A stretch of DNA of 64,000 bases, from contig NW_005434511.1 in the NCBI RefSeq assembly GCF_000315625.1, forward strand, positions 48,001 through 112,000, in the 5' to 3' direction. Each line of letters starts with the position of its first letter. Positions within the stretch are counted from its first letter, which is position 1. Below the pieces are notes generated by a model. The model had not been told where the DNA came from and searched no databases. It saw only the letters and a program-made list of their open reading frames with translations. A program made the position numbers and the translations under genes. Source of the stretch: Guillardia theta CCMP2712. Lineage: Eukaryota; Cryptophyceae; Pyrenomonadales; Geminigeraceae. Below are positions 11,836 through 21,854 of this stretch, piece after piece.

Positions 11836-13486
11836 CTACATCTCGGATCGAGGGTTTTGATACCACGGCGAAGCAAGATCTGCCTCGCAGAGCTGTTGAG
11901 CAACCGGTGAGGAACTTGAAATTGGAGGAAGACAAAGTCGTACATAGATGTTTTCCCGGCACAGATGCATCTCCTCCTTGACCCTGACATAAATATCCTC
12001 GTCAGCCTCCACTGGCCTCCCACCCCTCGCCTGTCTTCCTCTCCCCTTCCCCTCTCCCCTCTCCATCTCCCATCGCGTATCCTCCTCCCCTCCCATCCCC
12101 TCCCCTTCGTCCTCGTCCTCCCCTCTTCTCCTCCTTCCCTCCTCCTCCCTTCCCTCCCCTCACCTGATCGTGTCTGTGCTCCCAAACCGGAAAGGATTCT
12201 CAAGCTGTCGCTCGAGGGAGATCAGAGCGACAAGCAGCACCGAGATCAAGCTCGCAAACGCGCAGGCAAAGCCCACGTTGTTCTCGCTCCCCTCTCCTCG
12301 CGCGATGTGCAGGAAGTAGGGCCCGTAGAACATCGGCATGATCTGCGTCGTGATGAGGCTGAGGGCGCGGAGGGAGGCGGAAGTTCTGTAGACTTTGAAG
12401 GCCCAGAGGTTCTCGAAGGACTTGTTGAGGAACATAACGTACTGACAGCACGCAGAGTCAGCTCGGGCGAGCGAGCAAGGCGAGCGAGCAGAGCAGCCTC
12501 TACCTCCCTACCTGATTCAATCTGCTTGACTCGTTGCCTGGCATGCCGGCAGCCTTGAGCTCTTCAGTCGCCCGATGCAGTCGCCCGATCAATCTCACCA
12601 GCATATCCCTCCCATGCTTCTCTGCCTTCTCTACCAGATCCTTCTCCGTCGTCCCGCAGCACCCGTTCATGTGCCGCATCCTCCCCCGCCGCGGCACCAG
12701 CAGCAGCTCCTCCAACGAGTCCACGATGGCGAGCAGGAGGGTCTTGACCCGCGCTTGGTGGTTGCGATTGAGCTCAACCAGCCCCTTGGCCTTGATCCTC
12801 CTGTCAGACTGACCTGGGGGAGCAGGAGGAGCTGTACTCAGCTCGTCCCTCCCGTACCATCCTGTAGATGATGCCCAATCCCACACAGCATGAGCGAGAA
12901 AGATATTGACCACTTGTGTGCGGAAGGTACACAGCTCTGCGATCGCCTGCTCTCTGCGCTTGAAGGCGTTGGTGATGCTGTTCGAGATCGGAAACACCAG
13001 CATGATACTCACTGCTACCCAGTTCATGTTCGTGCTGAACTTCGAACCGTACCTGTCATACAGCAGCACGCTTGCCACAGAGATCAGAACAGCAGAAAGA
13101 GCGTCAGGGATCATGATGAGCTGTAGGAGGAGCTTGAATGCACCAGCAAAGTCTAGGACGGTGGCCCACCATGTCCTGGGGACGAGGACGGAGCCGCCGA
13201 GAGCTCCGCGTGTCCTGTACCTAAAGTAGAACCATTCTGAACGGCCTGACTTTGTTCGCGAGCCTTCAGCATGGTTGTTGTACCGCATCTTGTACATCTC
13301 TCCTGCTGTGTCTCTTTGTGTTCCACGTGATGCATTTGGTAGCTGCGTCCCAAGACCAGTCTCTGCATGCGCTGGATCTGTTTGGGTGTTGGTGTTTTCT
13401 GCGTGCATGGTTGTTCCTTCGTTTCCCCACAACTTCGACTCTCCCTCTATGTCCCCTCCTCCTCCTCTCTTGGATCTACCGGCCAA
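11836..13486 (-). CDS. Four-TM bestrophin-like membrane protein, copy A
   Basis: Exons 13486-12512, 12441-12164 and 12016-11836 join to 477 aa. The N-terminal 80 residues are polar. The core has hydrophobic segments FAGAFKLLLQLIMIP, ALSAVLISVASVLLY, WVAVSIMLVFPISN and, after a cytosolic helical region (RRIKAKGLVELNRNHQARV), two more around ITTQIMPMFYGPYF and FACAFASLISVLLVALI followed by LENPF. This order resembles the bestrophin/UPF0187 and algal bestrophin-like membrane families (anion channels). That assignment is from memory of family layout and is tentative. The third exon (EADEDIYVRVKEE) is chosen because copy B keeps the same frame. Its acceptor (GGGAG|G) is weak, and a different acceptor would give an end at 11805. 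The gene is an inverted near-duplicate of the plus-strand gene at 14282. Confidence 0.7.
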
Positions 13487-15640
13487 CTTCCCCTCCTCTC
13501 CCTCTCTCCTCTCCTCTCCCTCTCTCCTCTTCTCTCCTTCTCTTCTCTCCTCTCCTTCTCTTCTCTCCTTTCATTCTCGTCCCTCACATTCTAAGCCCCG
13601 CCATGTTTTGTTACCCCACCCTCCTCCATTCTACCCTACCCTTGAATGTCATATCCCCATTTTTCTCCCAGCAGACACCGGTACTTCATCAAGTTCGACT
13701 AACTACCCACCCTTCTAGAAACACACCCAGTCACTACCCCTCCAAGTCAAATGTCTGCAAATATTCTACATGGAGGGGTGGGGGTGGTGTGTAGAAGGGG
13801 TAGGGGTATCAAAGATTCTAGATTATACCCCCTTGTTCAATAATGGTTTTCATCAATTTTTACTAGGGTGGGTATTTAAACGTGGGTAATTCGAGGGGTG
13901 GGTGGTCTAATTTTTTGCTCACTAACGCAGTGTCCTGGGTCGGTGGTTGTTCAGGATTCCTTGGGGTAGGGGTCATCAATGGAGGGGTACAAATCTCTTG
14001 GGGAAAGATCCAGTTACCAGGGTAGGTCGTCCTTGGAAAACAAGGTGGGATAAATTTGTCTGTACAGGGGGTAGGGTACTGTTGTGGGAAGAGAATAGCG
14101 AACTTGAAGCTTTGGACGAGCGGCGATGGAGAACATGGCGGGGCGGGAAGGGGCAGGACATGGAGGAATGCTAACTTAGAATCAAGGATCTGAAGGAGCA
14201 GGCAAGCAAGGAAGGCGAGGGATCACACGAGGAGGAGGGTGAGAGAAGGGGGGAAAGCATGCTCCTAGACAGACTGTTGCGATGAGCCAGAGTCAGCAGA
14301 CGGGTAGTGAAGGAGTTGTCAGCTCTGCCGTACCGGCAAGCGTACAACTTCCGCTGAAGCAGTCCAGGATGGAAGAGATCGTGCCGTTAGGAACGAACCA
14401 AGATGCTTCTGAAGGGAATGGAAAGGGCGGACCAGGGAGCGTCCATGAAGTGGAGGACATACAGCGTCACCTTGCATTTACGGAAACCATGAATGCAAAC
14501 ATGGAACGAAGTAGGCCGCGAGCCTTGCACACTAGCCATGAGCGAAACCATCATGACGACGACGATGATGACGACGACTGGGAAGGATCAGGGTTGTTCT
14601 ACTTCAAGTACAAAAACCGCGGAGCTCTCGGCGGCTCCGTCCTCGTCCCCAGGACATGGTGGGCCACCGTCCTAGACTTTGCTGGTGCCTTCAAGCTCCT
14701 CCTACAGCTCATCATGATCCCTGACGCTCTTTCTGCTGTTCTGATCTCTGTGGCAAGCGTGCTGCTGTATGACAGGTACGGTTCGAAGTTCAGCGCGAAC
14801 ATGAACTGGGTAGCAGTGAGTATCATGCTGGTGTTTCCGATCTCGAACAGCATCACCAACGCCTTCAAGCGCAGAGAGCAGGCGATCGCAGAGCTCTGCA
14901 ACTTTCGAGCACAAGTCATCAATGTTTTCTTAGGACACGCGGTGTGGGATTGGCCTTCTGCTACAGGATGGTACGGGAGGGACGAGCTCAGTACAGCTCC
15001 TCCTGCTCCCCCAGGTCAGTCTGACAGGAGGATCAAGGCCAAGGGGCTGGTTGAGCTCAATCGCAACCACCAAGCGCGGGTCAAGACCCTCCTGCTCGCC
15101 ATCGTGGACTCGTTGGAGGAGCTGCTGCTGGTGCCGCGGCGGGGGAGGATGCGGCACATGAACGGGTGCTGCGGGACGACGGAGAAGGATCTGGTAGAGA
15201 AGGCAGAGAATCATGGGAGGGACATCGTGATCCGTCTCATCGGGCAGCTGCTCCGAGCGACTGAGGATCTCAAGGCTGCCGGCATGCCACCGAATGAGGC
15301 GATCCGAATGAATCAGGTAGGGAGGTAGAGGCTGCTCTGCTCGCTCGCCTTGCTCGCTCGCCCGAGCTGACTCTGCGTGCTGTCAGTACGTCATGTTCCT
15401 CAACAAGTCCTTCGAGAACCTCTGGGCCTTCAAAGTCTACAGAACTTCCGCCTCCCTCCGCGCCCTCAGCCTCATCACGACGCAGATCATGCCGATGTTC
15501 TACGGGCCCTACTTCCTGCACATCGCGCGAGGAGAGGGGAGCGAGAACAACGTGGGCTTTGCCTGCGCGTTTGCGAGCTTGATCTCGGTGCTGCTTGTCG
15601 CTCTGATCTCCCTCGAGCGGCACACAGCCCGTGAACGCCT
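12164..15640. repeat. Inverted duplication: arms 12164-13240 and 14590-15640
   Basis: The minus-strand arm and the plus-strand arm are nearly identical at the DNA level, including the 70 bp intron between exons 1 and 2 (rich in GCTCGCTCGC). Similarity starts at the FYF.Y..RGALGG codons and stops after LISLER. The two N-termini and the third exons have diverged, so only the core was duplicated or is being homogenised. Confidence 0.9.
13600..14085. promoter_or_regulatory. GGGGTA motif array with a strand switch, between divergent paralogues
   Basis: From about 13608 to 13745 the plus strand is C-rich (TACCCC, CTACCCTACCC, CTACCCACCC). From about 13765 to 14085 it becomes G-rich (GGGGTAGGGGTA, GGTGGGTATT, GGGGTAC). 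The G-rich version is therefore on the sense strand of each flanking gene. AT-rich stretches lie between motifs. Confidence 0.55.
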
Positions 15641-16007
15641 CTTCAGTCTTTATCTCCTTTACGAGCAGATGATGGAGGGAGGAGGAGGAGGAGGAGGAGG
15701 AGGAGGGAGGAGGGACGGAGGCGCGTTTCGATCATCTGATTTGGAGGGGGGGGGGAGCAGGGAGAGAAGAGGAGGGGAAGAGAGGAGAGGATAGAAAGGA
15801 ATGGGGGAGGCTGACGAGGATATTTATGTCAGGGTCAAGGAGGAGATCGTTTATTGCCGAACGAGCATTCTGGTGATCAGCGGTCGGAGGTTGGAGGCGC
15901 AGGGGTTGACTTTCCGGGTATGGCAGGCTTGTGAGGCTGATCTCGAATCTCCATGGTATCACGATCTGAGATGTAGGAGGATACTTGAAGCATGTGAGGA
16001 TTTTTGA
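14282..16007 (+). CDS. Four-TM bestrophin-like membrane protein, copy B
   Basis: Exon 1 is 14282-15316 and exon 2 starts at 15387. The core from RGALGGSVLVPRTWWATV to ISLER is almost identical to copy A. The N-terminus differs and includes a poly-Asp stretch (HDDDDDDDDW). Where copy A continues with LENPFRFG, this copy reads through into a GGA repeat (15670-15710). A third exon from about 15799 to 16007 keeps EADEDIYVRVKEE and then diverges. The splice joining exons 2 and 3 (possible donor GCCC|GTGAAC near 15630) is not settled, and a stop in the repeat frame at about 15794 is the alternative end. Possibly an anion channel, tentative as for copy A. Confidence 0.65.
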
Positions 16008-16297
16008 CTGCTACTTTGCAGAAACTTCGCAATGGACCACAAGTGCAGTGTCGATCTACTGGCATCGGTAGCTTCAGCACTGATCGTGCGCTTTTGGGTA
16101 CTTTTGGAGGCAACAACAGACAAGATTAGTCCATTCGTCGCAACAAGCCTTCTTTGTAAATATCACGATCAAGTCTATGAATCATCCTTCTCGGAAACAA
16201 AGCTTTCGTCATCCCACTTTATGTACATCACCAAATCGCCGCATAGCTGCCTGACAGTCCGAACGCTAGAGGTCCCCCGCCGACAAACAGCTTGGTT

Positions 16298-17511
16298 CTA
16301 GTCGGATCGTAACAGTGCCTGCGAACAAGCAAGTTTCAGCGCCAAGGAAAAGGTCTTCAGGCCATCGTACGTGTAGACTGCATTCGGCGCTTCCTGCCCT
16401 AGAAAGTAGTTGTCAAAGATAGAGTCTCTCTTCAGCCAGCCTCGTCCTGTCCGGTAAAAATTCCTTCCACCAGCATTTTCCAGCTCCATGTACTTCATGA
16501 TCCTCAGATCAAGGAAGGAAAGCGAGCCGGCTCCGCTTCCGACAGTCAGCACATCTTCCAGCACGCTCAACGACCTTACTCCCCTCCCAGTCTCCAGCGC
16601 CTCCACCGTCTCAACCAGCTTCGCAGTCCGGGGATCGAGGATCTGGACGTGGCTTTCAGACCCTACAAGGAACAGCCCCTGCTTCTGGTGGAATGCCATG
16701 CACACAAGGTCCTGCGTATGGCGGAGGTGTACAGTGGACAGAGGAGGGTTGGACATGACGTCCCAGAACTTCACCGTCCCATCGATGGAGAGCGTTGCAA
16801 ATAGGCTCGTCATCCTTGCAGACTTGAGATCTCTCACCTTGTCGAGGTGGTACAGGCGGACGTCGACAGGTTTCTTCCCTGGTTGGTTCGGTCTCCAGAG
16901 CATCACGCTCTTGTCCCTTGAGCAAGAGACCAAGAGCTCTGTGTCTATCCATTCCAGCGCAAAGACCCAGTCCGTGTGGCCCCGAAGCAGCTTGCTGGGC
17001 CGCAAGTTGGATCCCTGTATGATCATGATGTCTTCTGGTTTTTGACCCCCTGTGGCTATGACCCGATCGTCCGACATGGCTATGCTGTGTATCCCACAGT
17101 TGTTGATCCCCAGGTCGTCCGTCATGTAGGAGGGGAGGCAGAAGCAGCTGAAGCGAGCTCTTGTCAGGGGTGTATGGAGAGGAGAGAGATGCTAGCTCAC
17201 GTGTCATCCTTGACGTCCCAGATCATCAGCTGGTTGTCCTTGGTTCCGGCAAGGACGCGATTGGCATCCAGCCAGATGGAAGAGAAGATCTTGTTGCATC
17301 TGCGATCACATCATGTCAACAGGAGAATGTTGAGGAGCAGAGGTCGGGGCAACCTGTCTACCCCACTCAGTTCTCTCTCACGAAGGACGTGTGGGATCCT
17401 TCTGGAGATCGCCTCCTGGAGGAGGTGGTTGCTTTCAACCATCCCTTCGTCCCTCCTCCTGACGTATTGATGCATGGAAATGTCATGGCTGTCTCTGTGC
17501 TCGTTAGCCAT
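16298..17511 (-). CDS. DCAF12-like WD40 protein (CUL4-DDB1 substrate receptor family)
   Basis: Exons 17511-17362, 17289-17201 and 17147-16298 give 362 aa; the human relative is about 450 aa. The sequence follows DCAF12 step by step: a YVRRRDEG and IPHVLRERELS leader, then IFSSIWLDANRVLAGTKDN, NCGIHSIAMSDDRVIATGG, GHTDWVFALEWIDTELLVS, SRDKSVMLW, SIDGTVKFWDV, LVGSESHVQILDPRTAK and VRSLSVLEDVLTVGSGAG. In animals DCAF12 recruits C-terminal degron substrates to the CUL4-DDB1 ubiquitin ligase; the same role is inferred here. The acceptor of the middle exon (GCAACAAG|ATC) is chosen to keep frame. The start ATG at 17511 lies just after a GTGACACGG stretch open in the same frame. Confidence 0.8.
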
Positions 17512-17891
17512 GATGATGATAACTTGCCGTGTCACTCATGTCCTTGGTACTGTCTTCAGCATCGCAGCCTTCCCTTCATTGAAACAAGGGTCTGCGCGGA
17601 AATGTTCCTGGGTGCCAGCTATGTTGGGAGAAGACCTGGAAAGAATCATCATCGGGTACCTGGAAGAGAGGTAGGAACAATAGCAAGAGATTATGATGAT
17701 AGGGAAGAGTCGAGTAAGGATGGGAGAGCGCGTGGGCGATCATGATGATAGGTGGCGACAGTTGTGGTATTGGCGGTGGAAGAGATGGAATTAGTTGTGG
17801 TTGTGGTGAGGAGGGTGATGGGGAGAGGGAAGGGGGAGAAGGGGAGAGGGAAGAGGGGAAAGGGGGGAGTGGTAGGAGTGGAGGAGGAGGA
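17512..17891. other. Upstream region of the DCAF12-like gene, running into an assembly gap
   Basis: No gene is supported. The plus strand becomes very purine-rich (GGGAGAGGGAAGGGGGAGAAG) toward the gap, which may be why assembly failed there. Confidence 0.5.
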
Positions 17892-18080
17892 NNNNNNNNN
17901 NNNNNNNNNNNNNNNNNNNNNNNNNNNNNNNNNNNNNNNNNNNNNNNNNNNNNNNNNNNNNNNNNNNNNNNNNNNNNNNNNNNNNNNNNNNNNNNNNNNN
18001 NNNNNNNNNNNNNNNNNNNNNNNNNNNNNNNNNNNNNNNNNNNNNNNNNNNNNNNNNNNNNNNNNNNNNNNNNNNNNNNN
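17892..18080. other. Assembly gap (189 N)
   Basis: Run of undetermined bases flanked on the left by a GGA/GGGA repeat. Confidence 0.98.
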
Positions 18081-18600
18081 GTTTCGAACCTCTAGCGAGC
18101 ACAGGAGTACAAGGAGCAGGTGAACGCGATTCGTGTTCTGTATGCAGCCCAGGTGAGGAGGTGCTGGCTGCTCGGATCATGCAGGCTGAGATGTACCTGC
18201 AGCATGCCGTCAAGACTGCCAACGAGAGCTGCGGGACTCCCCCCCTGCGGCGGAGATCCAGCTGAGCGTAAGGAGATGGAGGATGGAAGGAGGAGACTGA
18301 CCGGATCCTCTAGCATTCGCTGCCAGCCTCGCAAACATCACCTTTGATGATGATGCCGCCAAGAAGAAGGTGGCAGAGTAAGGGGTGGAGGCGGGAGGGG
18401 TTGACTCTCCCCCAGGCCATCGACTCTGCTTTCATCTCTGTCTGCGCTAGTGGCGACATGCAAGTACGGGCAACTGCTCCTGCTCCTCCTGCTCCTGGAG
18501 GAGGAGGAGGAGGAGGAGGAGGAGGAGGAGAGAGAGAGAGGAGGAGGAGGACACGTACAAGGCACCGTCGTCAGATACAACAGGAGCGCATTTTTTGGTG
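18081..18600 (+). pseudogene. Exon fragments of an unidentified gene next to the gap
   Basis: Pieces that look coding lie in different frames. They are EYKEQVNAIRVLYAAQ (about 18105-18150), EEVLAARIMQAEMYLQHAVK (about 18155-18220), FAASLANITFDDDAAKKKVA (about 18315-18375, after an acceptor CTCTAG and before a donor GTAAGG), and GDMQVRATAPAPPAP followed by poly-Gly from a GGA repeat (18448-18530). The first two are out of frame by one base, and a C7 run at about 18240 adds another uncertainty. Either a decayed gene or sequence errors at the contig edge. Helix-rich; function unknown. Confidence 0.4.
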
Positions 18601-18639
18601 AGCTGCAAAATTGGTCAGAGCGGGGACGAGGAACCAAAT

Positions 18640-19003
18640 AGCGGCGGAACCGTTGAACCACTGATGTTGAAGGTTGCTTGCCAGTGGTAGGATCGGACTG
18701 GCCAGTGGGGACACCGTGGCACAGTACGGTAAGTGAGGTATCTAGAAAGCAGTGATACGGCGTAGCTTACTTATTTCTGGCCGGCCCGGCGGTTGCATAG
18801 TCCGGCATGGCACATCCGATTGCACTGAGCGGATACCGTTGAAACTTGAAACGGTGACACATACATAGGATTCGTGCTTGCCAACCGGCGGTTTCGATCA
18901 GCTTTGTGAACTTTGATATGAGAGTACGGTCTGGTAACTTAGTAAAGGCACTGGCAACTGAGACCGGCGGCCCCGGGCCCGGTCCGAGCCTCAGCCTAGT
19001 AAC
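18640..19003. repeat. CCGG-rich intergenic block
   Basis: Contains CCGTTGAAC, GGCCGGCCCGGCGG, CCGTTGAAACTTGAAACGG and GGCGGCCCCGGGCCCGGTCC. Similar GC-rich blocks recur at about 31150-31520 and 40470-40700. No open frame worth calling. Confidence 0.5.
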
Positions 19004-19183
19004 GGGAAGGGCAGCAACGTCGCTGGTAGCGAACCTCTAAGACCGCCCCATTCTGTCTTTTTGCTTTTGTACCCAGTGCTTTTACTTACTGGGGTACCCC
19101 CCACCGTCTGTCCCGAGACAGCAGAGCAGGCATCACAAGGGTGGGTACTTTCCCGCCATCAGTCCACAAACTTTTATCTGGAC

Positions 19184-19988
19184 ATGGCAGAAGCCGCGAC
19201 TATGAGAGCCGGGAGCGAGGAACAAGAGCGTCCTCGCAGAAGCCATGAGTCGCTGATTGCCACCGCAATGCGATTGCTGGGTGAGCAGGCGAGGGGCGAT
19301 CAGATTGCCCTCCTGGCGATGTTGCTCCAGGAGAAAGAGATGGAGAAGGAGTTTGAGATACAGCTAGTGATGAAGGACAGGGACATGGCGCATGCCATCC
19401 AAATCAACAAGTTCAAGCGTCAGTTGTCCTACGTCACTCAGAGGTGAGGTTCCTTGCTGCCGCACCTTGTGGTCTCAAGGTGGTGTGAGGGGATGACTGG
19501 AGTTGCAACACAGGTATCTCCTCGAGAAGCTTTTCTTCAAGGTATTTTCGCTGGTCGACTCACAGGATCGGCCAGCACAGCAAGCCTTAGCTAAGCTGCC
19601 GACGTCACTACGGAAGCGGTTCAAGCAGAAGAGCTTGTCGATGACAGAGCTGAACAGGCTGCTGCTCGCCAATCATAAGCTACGGATAGCAGCATGGGAG
19701 TACGTGGGACTGCCTCGATGGCTCCAATTGCCTCATTTCGATGAGAGCCCGGAGCTCCTCTGCGGCATCTTGTCGGAAGCGATGCACTCTCCCAACGGAG
19801 CTTACGTGTACATATCAGATCAGGCGCCTGCAGTGGAGGCAAAATTCTTCAAGAATCTCGCCAGGGTGTTTCGAAAGGAGCTAGAGACCTACAACCAGGA
19901 CTTGGCAGAGCAAGGAATACAGGAGGAGGTAGTCGAGGCTCGCCGAACCGCGGCCACAGCTGCCCCCGTCGCCGATGCTTCAGCCTAG
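19184..19988 (+). CDS. Unknown helical protein encoded in the left arm of the inverted repeat
   Basis: Exons 19184-19443 and 19514-19988 make 244 aa. ATG 19184 and ATG 19202 are equally possible, and the frame is open back to 19061. The first 90 residues are polar and helical (QIALLAMLLQEKEMEKEFE). The middle is basic (SLRKRFKQKSLSMTELNRLL). The rest contains GLPRWLQLPHFDESPELLCG and EAKFFKNLARVFRKELETYN. I do not recognise a domain. Because a complete copy with its intron sits mirrored alongside, it may be the cargo or product of a fold-back element (inference). Confidence 0.6.
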
Positions 19989-20568
19989 GAGGTTTGTTTG
20001 GCGGACCTGAAGGCTTCGATGGAGTTCAAAGGCTTTGTTGCCTCAAGATCGTCTTCTCTCTGAGTACGGTTTGCCTGCGGTCGGCGCGAGCGGGTTGTAG
20101 ACGAATTGACTTGAAGGGACATTATTATTTAAAAAGTAAGCCAAACGAAACTGCTTCAAGCACACGATCAAGTAGGTGCTCGGATCCTCCCAGAAACAAG
20201 GGTCATCAATCCAAACCTCTCTCTCTGCGTCGAAAGTCATAGAAAGCCAACTTCGACGTGCAGAAATCTCAATATGGCCTTTGGAGCACTTCACCGTGAC
20301 TATTCTGATGTATTTTTGATTTTTACGATTTCAAGGTGTAAGGAGCTATTTGATATTTTGTCAAGTGTCTAACAAGTGTCTAACGTTGAGTAAAGCTCGA
20401 AAAAATGCAACGAGCGACATCAGAATAGTCACGGTGAAGTGCTCCAAAGGCCATATTGAGATTTCTGCACGTCGAAGTTGGCTTTCTATGACTTTCGACG
20501 CAGAGAGAGAGGTTTGGATTGATGACCCTTGTTTCTGGGAGGATCCGAGCACCTACTTGATCGTGTTC

Positions 20569-21300
20569 GGCGAGCCTCGACTACCTCCTCCTGTATTCCT
20601 TGCTCTGCCAAGTCCTGGTTGTAGGTCTCTAGCTCCTTTCGAAACACCCTGGCGAGATTCTTGAAGAATTTTGCCTCCACTGCAGGCGCCTGATCTGATA
20701 TGTACACGTAAGCTCCGTTGGGAGAGTGCATCGCTTCCGACAAGATGCCGCAGAGGAGCTCCGGGCTCTCATCGAAATGAGGCAATTGGAGCCATCGAGG
20801 CAGTCCCACGTACTCCCATGCTGCTATCCGTAGCTTATGATTGGCGAGCAGCAGCCTGTTCAGCTAAGCTCTTCTGCTTGAACCGCTTCCGTAGTGACGT
20901 CGGCAGCTTAGCTAAGGCTTGCTGTGCTGGCCGATCCTGTGAGTCGACCAGCGAAAATACCTTGAAGAAAAGCTTCTCGAGGAGATACCTGTGTTGCAAC
21001 TCCAGTCATCCCCTCACACCACCTTGAGACCACAAGGTGCGGCAGCAAGGAACCTCACCTCTGAGTGACGTAGGACAACTGACGCTTGAACTTGTTGATT
21101 TGGATGGCATGCGCCATGTCCCTGTCCTTCATCACTAGCTGTATCTCAAACTCCTTCTCCATCTCTTTCTCCTGGAGCAACATCGCCAGGAGGGCAATCT
21201 GATCGCCCCTCGCCTGCTCACCCAGCAATCGCATTGCGGTGGCAATCAGCGACTCATGGCTTCTGCGAGGACGCTCTTGTTCCTCGCTCCCGGCTCTCAT
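20569..21300 (-). pseudogene. Mirror copy of the preceding gene, frameshifted
   Basis: Exon 1 (from ATG at 21300) and the intron are identical to the left-arm gene. In exon 2 an 11 bp deletion after AAGCAGAAGAGCTT removes codons and shifts frame; the downstream coding sequence (GLPRWLQL..., 20569-20809) is intact but out of frame. The C-terminal end also differs because the 210 bp present on the left is missing, so the frame runs on into the spacer-side sequence. Confidence 0.8.
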
Positions 21301-21368
21301 GTTTAAAGGACAGACAGACTGGGGCGGTCTGAGAGGCTCGCTACCAGCGACGTTGCTGCCCTTCCCCT

Positions 21369-21854
21369 TCAACTCTCTGACAGTAGTACAAATTAAAGTA
21401 GAGCTATGGCATCTACTAGGTAGGATTCAATGTACTACACATTTGTTTTCTGTAAGGTTTATAGTTCAAACTATAAATGTCAAACCTCGATCGGATAGGG
21501 GGAACACAGAGCCCGGACTAACTTGCCAGGCTTGTACTACTTGCAGTTGTCTCATGTGGAATCTGACTCAGTTTGCCAGAGTGAGAGCGTTCGGATGCTT
21601 GACGTCTTGAGCACTGTTCAAGTACATCTTTCAATTTGCTGCGCCGCCGCACAATCCAGAAATTTGCCCCGTGCTTATTCGCTCAGCTCATGCAAAGGAT
21701 GGTGTTTCTGGCTGCAAACGAGCGTCATGGCAGCCTGGATCGCGCCGGAACGCATTCCTTGCGGAAGGGTATCCGACCTAAGGTGAAGATAGGTACTTCC
21801 GACGTTGGCAGGGGAGACGCGGGATCACTACATGCTGGGTGATCAGGTGGAGAC
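21369..21854. other. Intergenic region right of the inverted repeat
   Basis: No gene supported. Ordinary base composition; short open frames only. Confidence 0.4.

Larger units (their letters stand above)
19005..21368. repeat. Near-perfect inverted repeat of about 2.4 kb
   Basis: The left arm (about 19005-20310) and right arm (about 20418-21368) match base for base over long stretches, including the 70 bp intron, around a spacer of about 107 bp. Three indels distinguish them. The left arm has about 130 extra bp at 19065-19200, about 210 extra bp at 19949-20157, and 11 bp (GTCGATGACAG, near 19640) that the right arm lacks. The arm similarity begins at GGGAAGGGCAGCAACGTCGC, outside the coding region. 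Confidence 0.93.
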
